From Plebeiibacterium marinum (GTDB lineage Bacteria; Bacteroidota; Bacteroidia; Bacteroidales; Marinilabiliaceae): a stretch of DNA of 61,766 nt. The notes under the pieces are model-generated. The model saw only the letters and a program-made list of their open reading frames with translations, searched no databases and was not told where the DNA came from. The first letter of the stretch is position 1. Every line of letters begins with the position of its first letter. This document shows, piece by piece, positions 46,101 through 56,766 of the stretch. Location of the stretch: positions 1 through 61,766 of the forward strand of contig NZ_JAPDPI010000031.1 of assembly GCF_026013615.1 (NCBI RefSeq), read 5' to 3'. The translations under genes were made by a program, and so were the position numbers.

Positions 46101-46130
46101 CAAAAATACTTTAATTATTTAAGAACAAAA
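46101..46130 (-). promoter_or_regulatory. Possible promoter of the esterase-mutarotase-GH2 unit
   Basis: On the minus strand TATTTTTG (46108 to 46101) matches TAnnTTTG, with TTTTG at 46130-46126, a slightly short spacer of 17. Confidence 0.35.
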
Positions 46131-46313
46131 CTCTATATCCGATCCAATTTTCCGTTACCATACACAAGCTCCGCAATACTTTTTACGCATAATACAAGCA
46201 TGAAAAGCCAAATTGAATCGCCAAAAAATTAATCATATACCATTTACAACAACAAAGGCATTTACACTCACAAAACAAATTCTGCCTATGAGTAAAATGC
46301 CGGTCCAACTTGT

Positions 46314-46339
46314 ATTACAGTCACAGTATTATCTGTAAT
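46314..46339. promoter_or_regulatory. Inverted repeat upstream of the GH43 gene
   Basis: ATTACAG (46314-46320) and CTGTAAT (46333-46339) are perfect 7-base arms with a 12-base spacer, about 45 bases before the start codon. It could be an operator or a leader hairpin. Confidence 0.35.
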
Positions 46340-46384
46340 TGTTCTTTTTGTCGGAACATAAACAGCTATTAACAAAATTATTTT

Positions 46385-49300
46385 ATGAAACATCTACGCA
46401 TTCTTATTCTGCAGCTGACTCTTTTGCTCTGTACAATAAACATGACAGCCCAATGGTGGCACAACCCACTGATCCTTCCAAACGAATGGGAGCTTTATGG
46501 GATTGGTGATCCTTACCTTTTAAAATATAATGGCCGCTATTACTTATACAGCAGTACCAGGGATAATTTAATCGGGGTCAAATGCTGGAGTTCAAAGGAC
46601 CTGGTAAATTGGGATTACGAAGGTTTGGTAACTACCGAAGATGTAACAAAAACTGCCTATGCCCCTGAGGTAATATTCTATCAGGGTGACTTTTATATGT
46701 ACACCTCACCCGATGGGAAAGGGCACTATATTTTAAAATCGGAATCTCCAACCGGGCCATTTTCTTTAATTACACCCAACCTTGGGTTAGAGATTGATGG
46801 ATCAGTTTTTATTGAAGATAATGGTGATTTGTATTTCTACAGGGCTGATCATGCCGGAATCATAGGCCATAAAATGAGTTCTCCATCAAGTATTGGAACG
46901 GCAGAACCCTTAAACGTAAATATGAACGGCTGGACAGAAGGCCCTTGCGTAGTTAAAAGAAACGGGGTTTACTATTTACAATATACAGGAAACCACGTTA
47001 TCTCACCTGGTTACCGTATCAATTATGCCCGCTCTTCCGAGGGGCCTTTAACAGGATTCGAAGCCTATGACGAAAGAAATCCCTTTGTGGTATCCTCTGA
47101 AGGCGATTTTATCGGATTAGGACACGGAAGCATGTTTTTAGGGCCGGATTTAGATTCGCATTATATTACTTACCACAATAAGGCAGGTGACTTTGGTGTG
47201 GGGCCCTTCAGGCATATAAACTTCGACCGGATAGCCTGGAATGGAGAAGCCATCCATGTCCTGGGACCAACAACTTTCGACAAACCGGTTCCTGAAATGC
47301 CCTACTTTTATGATTATTTTGAAAGGACAGAAATAGGGTTGGATTGGCAAATAAAAAATGGCAACTGGAATATTAATTTAACGGGTGAACTAAACCAAAA
47401 CAATCTTGAGGTTTCAAACGAAGATATTATACTAATTTCCGAAACTCCCGAAAACACCTATACTGCCGAATTTAACCTGAAACTAAATGAGGTTATCGGT
47501 TCCGATTCTTATTATGGTATAGTTTACGATTATACTGATGACAACAACTATTGTTTGATAGCAATAAAACCTACACTGAATTCCCTAATCACGCAACAGA
47601 AATTAAATGGATCATGGACTAATACTAAAACCTATACTTTGACAGGTGTTGCTGAATATAGTAAATGGCAGACCATCCGCATTGAAAAACATACAGACAA
47701 AATCAAGCTGTTTGTCAATAATATGCAAAAGGCACAATTAGATGCTACCACCAGTTTGGGATCCATAGGCCTAACGGGATATAAAACAAATTCTTCCTTT
47801 GGGTTCTGTGCTTACTCAAACCATATTGATGGCAGGAGTATATTTAATTCACATAAGCCAATTCCGGGCACCATCCAGGCAATTCATTATAATCCGGAAG
47901 AACAGACCGGCTTTTATGAGTCTAACATGCTGGATGCAGAAAACTTCAGGGGTGACAAAGCACAAGTATTAGCCTTGGATGAAGGAGACTACGCCTTAGG
48001 CATGATAACACCGGGTAATTGGTATCAATACAATGTAAATGTGGGTTATAGCGCAGATTATACTATTGGGATAAAATATGCTGCAAACACTGAATGCACA
48101 TTGAGGTTTAGCAACGGAAACGGAGTTTTGGGTGAGGCAACCATCCCCTCAACAGGCAGCATTACAAACTACCAAACATGCGTAATACCAGCTATAAACC
48201 TGGCTCAGGGATTAAGCACCATCAAAATAGAAGTTGTTAGTGGAGAACTTGCCCTGAAGCACATGGTATTTGAGCAATGGGAATCGGTTGTTCCCTTCTC
48301 CGACAGCTTTGAATCTTCTTTCCCATCCTGGAACTACCTGGACGGAGGCTGGGCAATCAGCACTAAAGAAGCGACTATTGAAGGTACCGGTAAAATAACA
48401 ACAGGAAGCACACACTGGAGCAACTATATTGTTGAAGTTGATGTAAAATATTCGCAGGGAATGAATGGCGGACTGATTTTTCGGGTTAAAAACCCGGCAC
48501 AGGGAGGCATTGGAAATGATCCCCAGGCTGGAGCAGACTTTTTACAGGGATACTATTTTAGCTTAACCTCAACAGGAACCATACTCGGAAAACACAATTA
48601 CAACTGGAAGACGCTGGCTTCGTCAACAGAAACCTATCAAATGGAAAAATGGTATCATTTAAAAGTTGAGGTGCGCGGTGCAAACATAAAAGCTTACGTT
48701 GATGACATGCAAAACCCGGTTATTGATTATACTGATGAAACCCCTTTTATTACAGGAAAAGTAGGCTTGCGTAATTTCCTTACAACTGCCAGGTACGATA
48801 ATTTTATGGTGTATGATATTGATTCGCCTTCTTCCATTTTAACCGATGATGTTTATTATACTCTTATTGCCGAACATTCCGCACAGGCGATGTCCATGCA
48901 AAACGAAACCTCTGATTTTCTTGTTCAGAAACCTTTAGCGGCAAGTGGGGATCAACAATATCTGGCTATATATTTAAACGATTACTGGATTATACAAAAC
49001 TACAGCAACCATAAAGTAGTGGCACCTGTTGGTGATAACATTGAAGGTTCAAAAGCCGGGCTGATCCAGCTAATAAATGACCCTTCTGTATTTTGGGATT
49101 TTGAAATCACCGGGGAAGGCCTGTACAAAATATCCAATAAGCAAAGCAACTTATCCTTAGCTGTAGCAGATGCATCACAAACTACTGGAAGCGACATCGT
49201 TTTACAAACATACCAGGGGGATGACCATCAAAAATGGAGACTTAAAAGAATATTGCCCGATGAACTGGTCACCGATATGGCATCGAATAAAACTGTTGAG

Positions 49301-49534
49301 GGCTTTAATCTCTTCCCCAATCCTGCAAAAGACATCTTTGAAATTAAAGCAGGTTTTTCTATACATAAGATAGAAATTTATACCGCTTCAGGAAGGCTAA
49401 TAAAACAGTATCAGGCAAATAAAACGATGCACTTTACTGGTAACTGCAGTGATTTAGTTTCTGGTATATATTTAATTAAAGTTATTGGTGAACAAGATAC
49501 CAAAACTCAGCAATTGGTTGTGAATCAGTTTTAA
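46385..49534 (+). CDS. Multimodular GH43 glycosidase, T9SS-secreted
   Basis: 1049 residues: signal peptide 1-22; GH43 five-bladed propeller about 23-310; concanavalin-like module about 310-495; CBM6-like module about 500-615; a second LamG/DUF1080-like module about 620-795; ricin-B-like trefoil about 800-935; T9SS sorting domain about 950-1049. The three GH43 carboxylates are present: D42 in GIGDPY, D138 in EIDGS and E185 in WTEGP. The family acts on arabinan, xylan or galactan side chains; specificity not determined. Starts the + strand unit GH43-GH76-GH2-esterase. Confidence 0.88.
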   Translation: MKHLRILILQLTLLLCTINMTAQWWHNPLILPNEWELYGIGDPYLLKYNGRYYLYSSTRDNLIGVKCWSSKDLVNWDYEGLVTTEDVTKTAYAPEVIFYQGDFYMYTSPDGKGHYILKSESPTGPFSLITPNLGLEIDGSVFIEDNGDLYFYRADHAGIIGHKMSSPSSIGTAEPLNVNMNGWTEGPCVVKRNGVYYLQYTGNHVISPGYRINYARSSEGPLTGFEAYDERNPFVVSSEGDFIGLGHGSMFLGPDLDSHYITYHNKAGDFGVGPFRHINFDRIAWNGEAIHVLGPTTFDKPVPEMPYFYDYFERTEIGLDWQIKNGNWNINLTGELNQNNLEVSNEDIILISETPENTYTAEFNLKLNEVIGSDSYYGIVYDYTDDNNYCLIAIKPTLNSLITQQKLNGSWTNTKTYTLTGVAEYSKWQTIRIEKHTDKIKLFVNNMQKAQLDATTSLGSIGLTGYKTNSSFGFCAYSNHIDGRSIFNSHKPIPGTIQAIHYNPEEQTGFYESNMLDAENFRGDKAQVLALDEGDYALGMITPGNWYQYNVNVGYSADYTIGIKYAANTECTLRFSNGNGVLGEATIPSTGSITNYQTCVIPAINLAQGLSTIKIEVVSGELALKHMVFEQWESVVPFSDSFESSFPSWNYLDGGWAISTKEATIEGTGKITTGSTHWSNYIVEVDVKYSQGMNGGLIFRVKNPAQGGIGNDPQAGADFLQGYYFSLTSTGTILGKHNYNWKTLASSTETYQMEKWYHLKVEVRGANIKAYVDDMQNPVIDYTDETPFITGKVGLRNFLTTARYDNFMVYDIDSPSSILTDDVYYTLIAEHSAQAMSMQNETSDFLVQKPLAASGDQQYLAIYLNDYWIIQNYSNHKVVAPVGDNIEGSKAGLIQLINDPSVFWDFEITGEGLYKISNKQSNLSLAVADASQTTGSDIVLQTYQGDDHQKWRLKRILPDELVTDMASNKTVEGFNLFPNPAKDIFEIKAGFSIHKIEIYTASGRLIKQYQANKTMHFTGNCSDLVSGIYLIKVIGEQDTKTQQLVVNQF

Positions 49535-49601
49535 TATTCATAACATCATAATTAGCTAACACATTGTTTAATACAGTCGCAAATAATACAACCATTTTAA
49601 A

Positions 49602-52235
49602 ATGAAACATAAAGCATTGTTCAAAAAAACATATTTCAAACATTCTATATTTCTGTTATTCCTATCATTAATTTCCTCATGGTGCTTGTCGCAGGCAATT
49701 GGTTTGCAATCAGGATCGGTTTATATGATTGAGTCTTCATTAAACGGAAAGGTTATAGGCGTTGAAAACTCATCGCTGAATGATAATGCAAAATTGCAAA
49801 TATGGACAAATACCAATTCCAACGCTCAAAAATGGATTGTAAACCAGGAAGCTGATAATACATTTACTATAACCAATGTTGCCAGCGGAAAAGTAATAAA
49901 GCCTTCCGGTTCAAATATTTGCCAAAGCACTCCTGCTGGAACAAGCATTGAAAAATGGCTTATATCAAAAGTCCCTGACACAGAAAATGCTTACACCATT
50001 AAAGTGTCGCTTAGTGATACATATTCCATTTGTGCTAAAGAAGCGGATTACGATGGCGCATATGTTCAAATAGACCAGCTATCTGATATTGAAACCGAAA
50101 AATGGAATTTTATCCTGCAGGAGAATACTGAACCCGACCTTTCTGCCACTATCAAAAAACAGGCAATTAATGACTGGATCAGTGCGTATTTTGATACCCG
50201 GGGCGACAATGAAGTATTCAAGGGCGAAGGCTTTTGGGGGAATGCAGAAATGATGGAAATTGTAGATGATGCCTTTGAAACAACGGGAGACATTGCATAC
50301 ATGAGCTTATTTTCTACCATGTATAACGAATTCATCCAAAAGGAAGGAACAGACTGGAGCTGGAACGAATATAACGATGATATTACCTGGATGTGCCTTG
50401 CCTGTATCAGGGCTTACTTTTATACGGGGAACACAACCTACTTTAACTCTGCCAAATCCAACTTCGATGTGATGTACAACAGGGCCCTGACTCAGGATGA
50501 TTTACTGGGCAACGGGTTGATATGGAAACAGGGAACACGAACCAAAAATGCCTGTATCAACGGTCCTGCCATGGTAGCTTGCTGTTATCTGGCCAAAGCA
50601 ACAGGCGATGAGAGTTATTATACAAAAGCCATAAGCCTGTACGAATGGTCTAAAAACAGGTTGTTCAATCCTGATAACGGGCACGTTTATGATGCTTTTT
50701 ATGTGAACGATGAAACCGGAGAAACTGAAACAAACTATTGGGCAAGCACATATAATCAGGCCACCTATCTGGGCGCTTCTATTATGCTCTACCAATACAC
50801 CGGGGATCCTCAATATTTAAAACAAGCGCACCAGATTGCCAAGTTTACCCGCGACATGTTTAACAACGGGGTTATCAATACTGAATCAGGCAGGGATCTT
50901 GATGGGTTTAAAGGTATTTACATGCGATATATCCGACGGTATATTAAAGAGTTCAACAGAGTAGATTACATACCATGGATGCAATTAAACGCAAAAGTAT
51001 CCTACAACAACCGAAATAGCCAGGGACTTATTAACACTTTATGGGGTAGCAAAACATCAGAAACAGAATTACCCGGCGCCTTTAGTGCATCAACGGCTGT
51101 GTCACTATTAACAAACTGTCCCATTGAGCTGACCAATAAAAAAGATGCCTATAGCTTAATTAAAGCAGATCATTTTGATTTTTTATCCAGTGTCTTTTTA
51201 AGAGAAATTGCAGATGATTCACACTATCTTCAAATACGCAATAACCATTGGGTTGGTTTTACTAATGTTGATTTTGGTTACAATGGTGCTATAGGTGTAA
51301 ACCTGAACGTTGCCAGTGGTTCCAATACCGGTAAAATCGAAATTCGAATGAATAACGAGGATGGACCAATACTTGGAACTGCAGACATCCCTGCCACCGG
51401 TGATTTTAATACATACACCCAAGTTTATTGCGAGGTGGAAAACATATTTGGAATGCAGCACATATATCTTAAATACATAGGTAATGGAACCACCGTTAAC
51501 CTAAAAGATTTTCAATTTATTGAATCATCCACACAACAGCAAAACAACGGATTAAAAGCCAATTATTATAACGGACAGGATTTTAACTCACCCGTTTGTG
51601 AAACAATTGACTCAGCTATTGATTTTGACTGGGGTGTTGCTTCTCCTCTTGCCGGAGTAGATTACGATAATTTTTCAGTGCGCTGGTCGGGTCAAATTGA
51701 ACCGTTATACAGCGGCACTTATACCTTTTATATAAATTCGGACAATGGACGAAGATTATGGATTAACAACGAATTAATTATTGATAAATGGATTAATGAT
51801 TGGGGAGTTGAATACTCTGGAAGCATAGATTTAACTGCCGGGCAAAAATATGATATTAAAATAGAGTATTTTGAAGAATCGGGTGGAGCCAACATAAAGA
51901 TGGAATGGGAAAGCATGCTACAAAACCGTAAAATAGTACCTGCTACCCAATTATTTCTTCCGCCAGTTAATCCCACTGATATAACAACCTCTTTTCAGGA
52001 ACAAAAAGTAAACATCTACCCAAACCCCACCTCTGAAAGCATTTATATCAGCAGTACAGAACCCATGGATTCCATTTCTATTTCAGACATGAATGGCAAG
52101 GTTGTTCATTCAGCTAACCATATTAATGCAAACCAGTATCAGGTAAACTTATCCAGTTTTCCAAACGGAATTTTTTTGGTACAGCTAAACACAAATATCA
52201 ATAAAAACCACACAATAAAAGTCGTAAAGAAATAA
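49602..52235 (+). CDS. GH76-like alpha-mannanase with ricin, CBM and PA14 modules, T9SS-secreted
   Basis: 877 residues: signal peptide to about 31; ricin-B-like trefoil about 33-172; GH76-type (alpha/alpha)6 domain about 185-480 with the catalytic aspartate pair D259-D260 in EYNDD; CBM6-like beta-sandwich about 510-645; PA14 about 650-770; T9SS sorting domain about 795-877. GH76 enzymes cleave alpha-1,6-mannan backbones; distant members may have other specificities. The PA14 core (DNGRRLWINNELIIDKW) is almost the same as in the GxGYxYP protein. Begins 67 bases after the GH43 stop. Confidence 0.83.
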   Translation: MKHKALFKKTYFKHSIFLLFLSLISSWCLSQAIGLQSGSVYMIESSLNGKVIGVENSSLNDNAKLQIWTNTNSNAQKWIVNQEADNTFTITNVASGKVIKPSGSNICQSTPAGTSIEKWLISKVPDTENAYTIKVSLSDTYSICAKEADYDGAYVQIDQLSDIETEKWNFILQENTEPDLSATIKKQAINDWISAYFDTRGDNEVFKGEGFWGNAEMMEIVDDAFETTGDIAYMSLFSTMYNEFIQKEGTDWSWNEYNDDITWMCLACIRAYFYTGNTTYFNSAKSNFDVMYNRALTQDDLLGNGLIWKQGTRTKNACINGPAMVACCYLAKATGDESYYTKAISLYEWSKNRLFNPDNGHVYDAFYVNDETGETETNYWASTYNQATYLGASIMLYQYTGDPQYLKQAHQIAKFTRDMFNNGVINTESGRDLDGFKGIYMRYIRRYIKEFNRVDYIPWMQLNAKVSYNNRNSQGLINTLWGSKTSETELPGAFSASTAVSLLTNCPIELTNKKDAYSLIKADHFDFLSSVFLREIADDSHYLQIRNNHWVGFTNVDFGYNGAIGVNLNVASGSNTGKIEIRMNNEDGPILGTADIPATGDFNTYTQVYCEVENIFGMQHIYLKYIGNGTTVNLKDFQFIESSTQQQNNGLKANYYNGQDFNSPVCETIDSAIDFDWGVASPLAGVDYDNFSVRWSGQIEPLYSGTYTFYINSDNGRRLWINNELIIDKWINDWGVEYSGSIDLTAGQKYDIKIEYFEESGGANIKMEWESMLQNRKIVPATQLFLPPVNPTDITTSFQEQKVNIYPNPTSESIYISSTEPMDSISISDMNGKVVHSANHINANQYQVNLSSFPNGIFLVQLNTNINKNHTIKVVKK

Positions 52236-52263
52236 AACACCACAATTTCAATAAACAACAAAT

Positions 52264-54567
52264 ATGAGCTTTAAAACGATTACAATTATACTCTCCCTGT
52301 TTGTAGGGAGTCTGAGTTTTAAGTCCGCCGCACAGGATTGGACCATGCAAAAGGCAGAATTACCCACTCGTTGGATGAAGGATATCGACACCAACAGCCC
52401 TCTGCCGGAATACCCACGGCCTCAAATGGTCAGGAAGGACTGGGTAAACTTAAATGGACTATGGGAATTTAAACCCGGAGAAAATGGGGACAAAACTCCA
52501 TTTGGTCAAACCCTATCACAAAAGATATTGGTTCCTTTTGCCGTTGAATCAGCTATTTCGGGCATAAAAAAACACTACGACCGCTTATGGTATCGCAAGG
52601 AACTTTCTATACCAAAAAACTGGAAAGGGAAAAAAGTCATCCTTCATTTTGGAGCAATTGACTGGGAATCAGAAATCTTTTTAAACGGGAAAAGCATTTG
52701 CATCCACCGGGGAGGATATGATGAAATTGATATAGACATCACCCCTTATCTGAAAAAAGGTAAGACGCAGGAATTAATAGTTCGTGTATTTGACCCTACA
52801 GAAAAACAAGGTATCCCAAGGGGTAAGCAAGAAAACCCTCCACATGGCTTACTCATTATGTATACACCAGTTACAGGTATCTGGCAAACCGTTTGGATGG
52901 AGGCAGTGGATGAAAACGGCATCGAAAATTTCAGGATAACTCCTGATGTGGATAATAAAAAGCTGAACCTTTCAGTTAATACTTATGGTTCCAATAAGGA
53001 AAACCTCTCTATTGAAGCTCAGGTAAAATGGAACGGTAAAGTAATATCAGTATCCGAATCACAACCCGGAACAGATATGCAACTTCCTGTTCCCAACCCA
53101 AAACTGTGGTCGCCAGAAACCCCTAACCTATACGATTTAGATATAGTAGTTAAACAAAAAAACAAAGTTATTGACAAGGTGGAGAGTTACTTTGCCATGC
53201 GGAAAGTTGACATCAGGGAAGATAACGGAAAAACAAAAATTTATTTGAACGATAAACCGGTATACAATTATGGCCTTTTAGATCAGGGTTACTGGCCAGA
53301 TGGGCTATATACATATCCAACGGAGGATGCCTTACGCTACGATGTGGAAATCCAGCGTAAACTAGGATTTAACATGGTTCGTAAACACTTAAAGGTAGAA
53401 CCCAAAAGATGGTATTACTGGGCCGACAAGTTGGGATTAATGGTATGGCAGGATATGCCTTCTGTCAATTCATACATCCACCACAAACCAAAAATTGACA
53501 CCATACAGTTTCAGCAAGAATATATCAGGATGGTTGAAGGTCTTTACAACGTACCATCCATAACAAGCTGGATCATCTATAACGAACTTCAGGGACAGAA
53601 AACAGCTGACGGGATCAACCCAACCCGACATATGGTAGAGCTTACCCGGAAGCTGGATTCAACCAGACTAATCAATGCTGCCAGCGATAACAACTATCAC
53701 GATTATGTAGGGGATATTTTAGATTACCACTCCTATCCCCCACCAAAAATTATAGAACCGCAATATGGGATGGCAGGTGTTTGTGGTGAATTTGGCGCCA
53801 TTGCCCTGGAAGTAACCGGACATGAATGGAAACCTGGCGAGGGTGTTGGAATGCTTACGGTGCACTCACAGGAAGAGTTGGAGAAAATATATGATGAATA
53901 TATCCATATGCTATTGCAGTTTAAAACCTACAATGCCATGAGTGGAGCTGTTTTTACACAGCTTACTGATGTAGAACAGGAAGTTAACGGTTTGCTTACC
54001 TACGACAGGGTACTCAAGGTAGACATGGATAAAATCAGGGCTCTGAACGAAAAATTGATTTATCAGGATGTTGCTAAAACCGAGTATTTTATAAAAGATG
54101 CTATTACATCGCCCTGCGAATGGAAATATACTATGGAAAAACCTCTTTCAGGCTGGAACATGGAAACATTTAACGATTCTGGATGGGAAACAGGCATAAG
54201 CGGTTTTGGAAACGGAAATCCTCCAAATACAAACGAGCAAACCAACTGGAACACCACTGATATCTGGTTAAGAAAAACCTTTGATATGCGAGAGCTCTCT
54301 GCTGACGAGTTAGAAAAATTATCGATGGTGGTATATTATGATGAAGATTGTGAGATTTACATTAACGGTGTGCTGGCCACTACTCAAACAGGATATGTAT
54401 CGAACTACAAAAAATTAGCCATAAGCAAAGACGCACTAAAATCTTTAAAAGCAGGAAAAAATGTAGTAGCCGTCCACTGCAAACAAACAACAGGGGGACA
54501 GTATTTTGACCTGGGGCTAAAACTGGACACTTATACGCAAAGAGAAATTGACTTTATTAATAAATAA
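52264..54567 (+). CDS. Glycoside hydrolase family 2 protein with C-terminal binding domain
   Basis: 767 residues: signal peptide 1-23; jelly roll about 45-215; immunoglobulin-like about 220-310; TIM barrel about 315-615 with acid/base E441 in IIYNE and nucleophile E509 in CGEFGA; then an extra beta-sandwich about 620-767 (WLRKTFDM, VVYYDEDCEIYINGV), typical of galactose-binding-like appendages. Same family and order as the GH2 at 41909, which lacks the appendage. 28 bases after the GH76 gene, 6 before the esterase. Sugar specificity unknown. Confidence 0.88.
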   Translation: MSFKTITIILSLFVGSLSFKSAAQDWTMQKAELPTRWMKDIDTNSPLPEYPRPQMVRKDWVNLNGLWEFKPGENGDKTPFGQTLSQKILVPFAVESAISGIKKHYDRLWYRKELSIPKNWKGKKVILHFGAIDWESEIFLNGKSICIHRGGYDEIDIDITPYLKKGKTQELIVRVFDPTEKQGIPRGKQENPPHGLLIMYTPVTGIWQTVWMEAVDENGIENFRITPDVDNKKLNLSVNTYGSNKENLSIEAQVKWNGKVISVSESQPGTDMQLPVPNPKLWSPETPNLYDLDIVVKQKNKVIDKVESYFAMRKVDIREDNGKTKIYLNDKPVYNYGLLDQGYWPDGLYTYPTEDALRYDVEIQRKLGFNMVRKHLKVEPKRWYYWADKLGLMVWQDMPSVNSYIHHKPKIDTIQFQQEYIRMVEGLYNVPSITSWIIYNELQGQKTADGINPTRHMVELTRKLDSTRLINAASDNNYHDYVGDILDYHSYPPPKIIEPQYGMAGVCGEFGAIALEVTGHEWKPGEGVGMLTVHSQEELEKIYDEYIHMLLQFKTYNAMSGAVFTQLTDVEQEVNGLLTYDRVLKVDMDKIRALNEKLIYQDVAKTEYFIKDAITSPCEWKYTMEKPLSGWNMETFNDSGWETGISGFGNGNPPNTNEQTNWNTTDIWLRKTFDMRELSADELEKLSMVVYYDEDCEIYINGVLATTQTGYVSNYKKLAISKDALKSLKAGKNVVAVHCKQTTGGQYFDLGLKLDTYTQREIDFINK

Positions 54568-54573
54568 ACTATT

Positions 54574-56505
54574 ATGAGAAAACTGATTCTGATCTTAATA
54601 TCGATCATTTTTACATTGCAGTATGCTAACGCGAAAGTATCCGTTGCAAAAATATTCACCTCCAATATGGTATTACAGCAGGGGTTGGAAAACCCTGTAT
54701 GGGGATGGGCTGATAAAAACGAAAAAATAGTAGTGGAGTTTGCCGGGAAAACGATAAAAACCAAAGCTGACAAATCCGGCAAGTGGAAAATATCGCTACC
54801 TGCTTTAGGTTATGGAGGCCCTTACAACATGGTTATCAAAGGGGAAAATGAGATTAAACTGGATAATATCTTAATCGGTGAAGTATGGGTGTGCTCCGGG
54901 CAATCGAACATGGAATGGACGGTTGATAACGTGAACAACAGCGACCAGGAAATACAGGAGGCACAATATCCAAACCTAAGGATGTTTAATGTACAAAAGC
55001 ATGTAAGCCAGCATCCGGCAAAGGATATAGCCGGAGGTGAATGGGAAGTGTGTTCGCCTGCTTCTGTTGGACATTTTAGTGCTGTAGGTTACTTTTTTGC
55101 CCGTCACCTGTTAAAAGATTTGAATGTACCGGTGGGAATGATCAACTCTTCGTGGGGAGGTACTGTTGCAGAAACATGGATTAGTCCGGAAAGTATTGAA
55201 AAAGACCCCGATATGCATACTGCACTTTCTCAGCTAAAGAAAATTGACCTTTCAACACTAAATCAGGAAAAGAAAAACAAGATTGCTGCACTCTTTAACG
55301 GCACGATACCATCAAAAAGCCATGTGATACAAGACAACACTATACCTGAAGCCATAATAAACCTGAAAGATCAGGAATGGAAAACTATTGAGGTACCTGG
55401 CCTTTGGGAACATAAAGGCTATAATGATATTGATGGAATTGCCTGGTTCCGTACAAGTTTTAGTTTAACCGCAGAGGAGGCCATGCTTCCTGCCACATTA
55501 TTTCTGGGTCCAATCGACGACCAGGATATAACATGGGTCAATGGCAAATTTGTAGGTACCACCCAATCGTACAATATCGACCGGATTTATAACGTCAAAG
55601 AAAACATCCTGAAAGAAGGTGAGAATGTAATCTTGATAAGAATCAAGGACACCGGTGGTTTAGGAGGCATCTATGGCAACAACAGTCAATTACAAGTCAA
55701 AACCGGATCAAAAAACATCTCATTAGCTGGTAACTGGGAAGTAAAGTTTACAGAAGTGTTTCCCACATACGAAAACCTGAATCCCAACGAATACCCAACC
55801 CTTTTATATAACGGTATGATTGATCCCATTATCTCATATGGTATAAAGGGTGCTATCTGGTACCAGGGGGAATCCAATGCCGACAGGGCCATGCAATACC
55901 GAAGGATTTTTAAGACCCTGATTAATGATTGGCGTAACAAATGGCAATTGGGCGATTTTCCGTTTTTCTGGGTTCAGCTGGCCAACTTTATGCAGGCAAA
56001 AGATCAACCTGAAGACAGCGACTGGGCCGAACTCAGGGAAGCGCAAACCATGACATTAGAACTAGCAAATACAGGTATGGCTTCAGCTATAGACATAGGG
56101 AACGCTTTTGATATTCACCCAAGAAACAAACAGGATGTGGGGAAAAGACTGGCATTAAACGCCTTAAAAACAGCCTACGCAAAAGACATAGTTCATTCGG
56201 GACCCATGTATGATTTCATGGAAATAAAAGACCGTACTGTCATCATCCATTTTAAAGAAACGGCTAATGGCTTAATGTTAAAAGACAGATATGGCTATTT
56301 AAAAGCCTTTGCTATTGCCGGAGCTGATAAAAAATTCCATTGGGCAAAAGGAAAGCTTCTGGATGATAACAAAGTGATTATTTATTCTGATAAAGTTGCA
56401 GATCCTGTTGCTGTTCGTTTTGGGTGGGCCGACAATCCAGATGACTTAAATTTATTTAATTCAGAAGGGCTTCCCGCTGTTCCTTTCAGAACGGATGATT
56501 GGTAG
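54574..56505 (+). CDS. Sialate O-acetylesterase-like SGNH hydrolase
   Basis: 643 residues with signal peptide 1-20. SGNH nucleophile S111 in CSGQSNMEW, block with IWYQGESNA, and catalytic Asp/His region DIHPRNKQDVG. A beta-sandwich domain of about 150 residues (around 250-390) is inserted between the catalytic blocks, as in the longer members of this family. It removes O-acetyl groups from carbohydrate; in glycan loci the target is often plant or algal polysaccharide rather than sialic acid. Last gene of the + strand unit, followed by a strong terminator. Confidence 0.88.
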   Translation: MRKLILILISIIFTLQYANAKVSVAKIFTSNMVLQQGLENPVWGWADKNEKIVVEFAGKTIKTKADKSGKWKISLPALGYGGPYNMVIKGENEIKLDNILIGEVWVCSGQSNMEWTVDNVNNSDQEIQEAQYPNLRMFNVQKHVSQHPAKDIAGGEWEVCSPASVGHFSAVGYFFARHLLKDLNVPVGMINSSWGGTVAETWISPESIEKDPDMHTALSQLKKIDLSTLNQEKKNKIAALFNGTIPSKSHVIQDNTIPEAIINLKDQEWKTIEVPGLWEHKGYNDIDGIAWFRTSFSLTAEEAMLPATLFLGPIDDQDITWVNGKFVGTTQSYNIDRIYNVKENILKEGENVILIRIKDTGGLGGIYGNNSQLQVKTGSKNISLAGNWEVKFTEVFPTYENLNPNEYPTLLYNGMIDPIISYGIKGAIWYQGESNADRAMQYRRIFKTLINDWRNKWQLGDFPFFWVQLANFMQAKDQPEDSDWAELREAQTMTLELANTGMASAIDIGNAFDIHPRNKQDVGKRLALNALKTAYAKDIVHSGPMYDFMEIKDRTVIIHFKETANGLMLKDRYGYLKAFAIAGADKKFHWAKGKLLDDNKVIIYSDKVADPVAVRFGWADNPDDLNLFNSEGLPAVPFRTDDW

Positions 56506-56568
56506 CAGTGAAATATGGATAAATCAATACAACCTGAGGGCATTTAAAACTCAGTTATACCACCAAGT

Positions 56569-56609
56569 ATCAAAGAACACTATGAAATTTTAGTGTTCTT
56601 TGATTTTTT
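56569..56609 (+). terminator. Rho-independent terminator of the GH43-to-esterase unit
   Basis: Perfect 14-bp stem (56569-56582 with 56591-56604), 8-base loop, then TTTTT. It lies 63 bases after the acetylesterase stop. Confidence 0.92.
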
Positions 56610-56766
56610 ATTGAGTTAATTTCTACATAGTAACAGCTGGAAAACTACTAAAATAATTAAAGCTCCAATCGCTCACCCCTCAGTCCTCCCGAATACAAGT
56701 TCGGGACAGGCTCTAAAGGGGAAATCCCTCGCTCTATGAGGGTTGACAGGTTCTCCCTGTAGTCTC

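Larger units (their letters stand above)
46020..46384. other. Divergent regulatory region between esterase and GH43 genes
   Basis: 365 bases without a gene. Holds a terminator-like hairpin reading leftward (46038-46083), a predicted leftward promoter (46101-46130) and an inverted repeat (46314-46339) upstream of the GH43 start. Confidence 0.55.
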
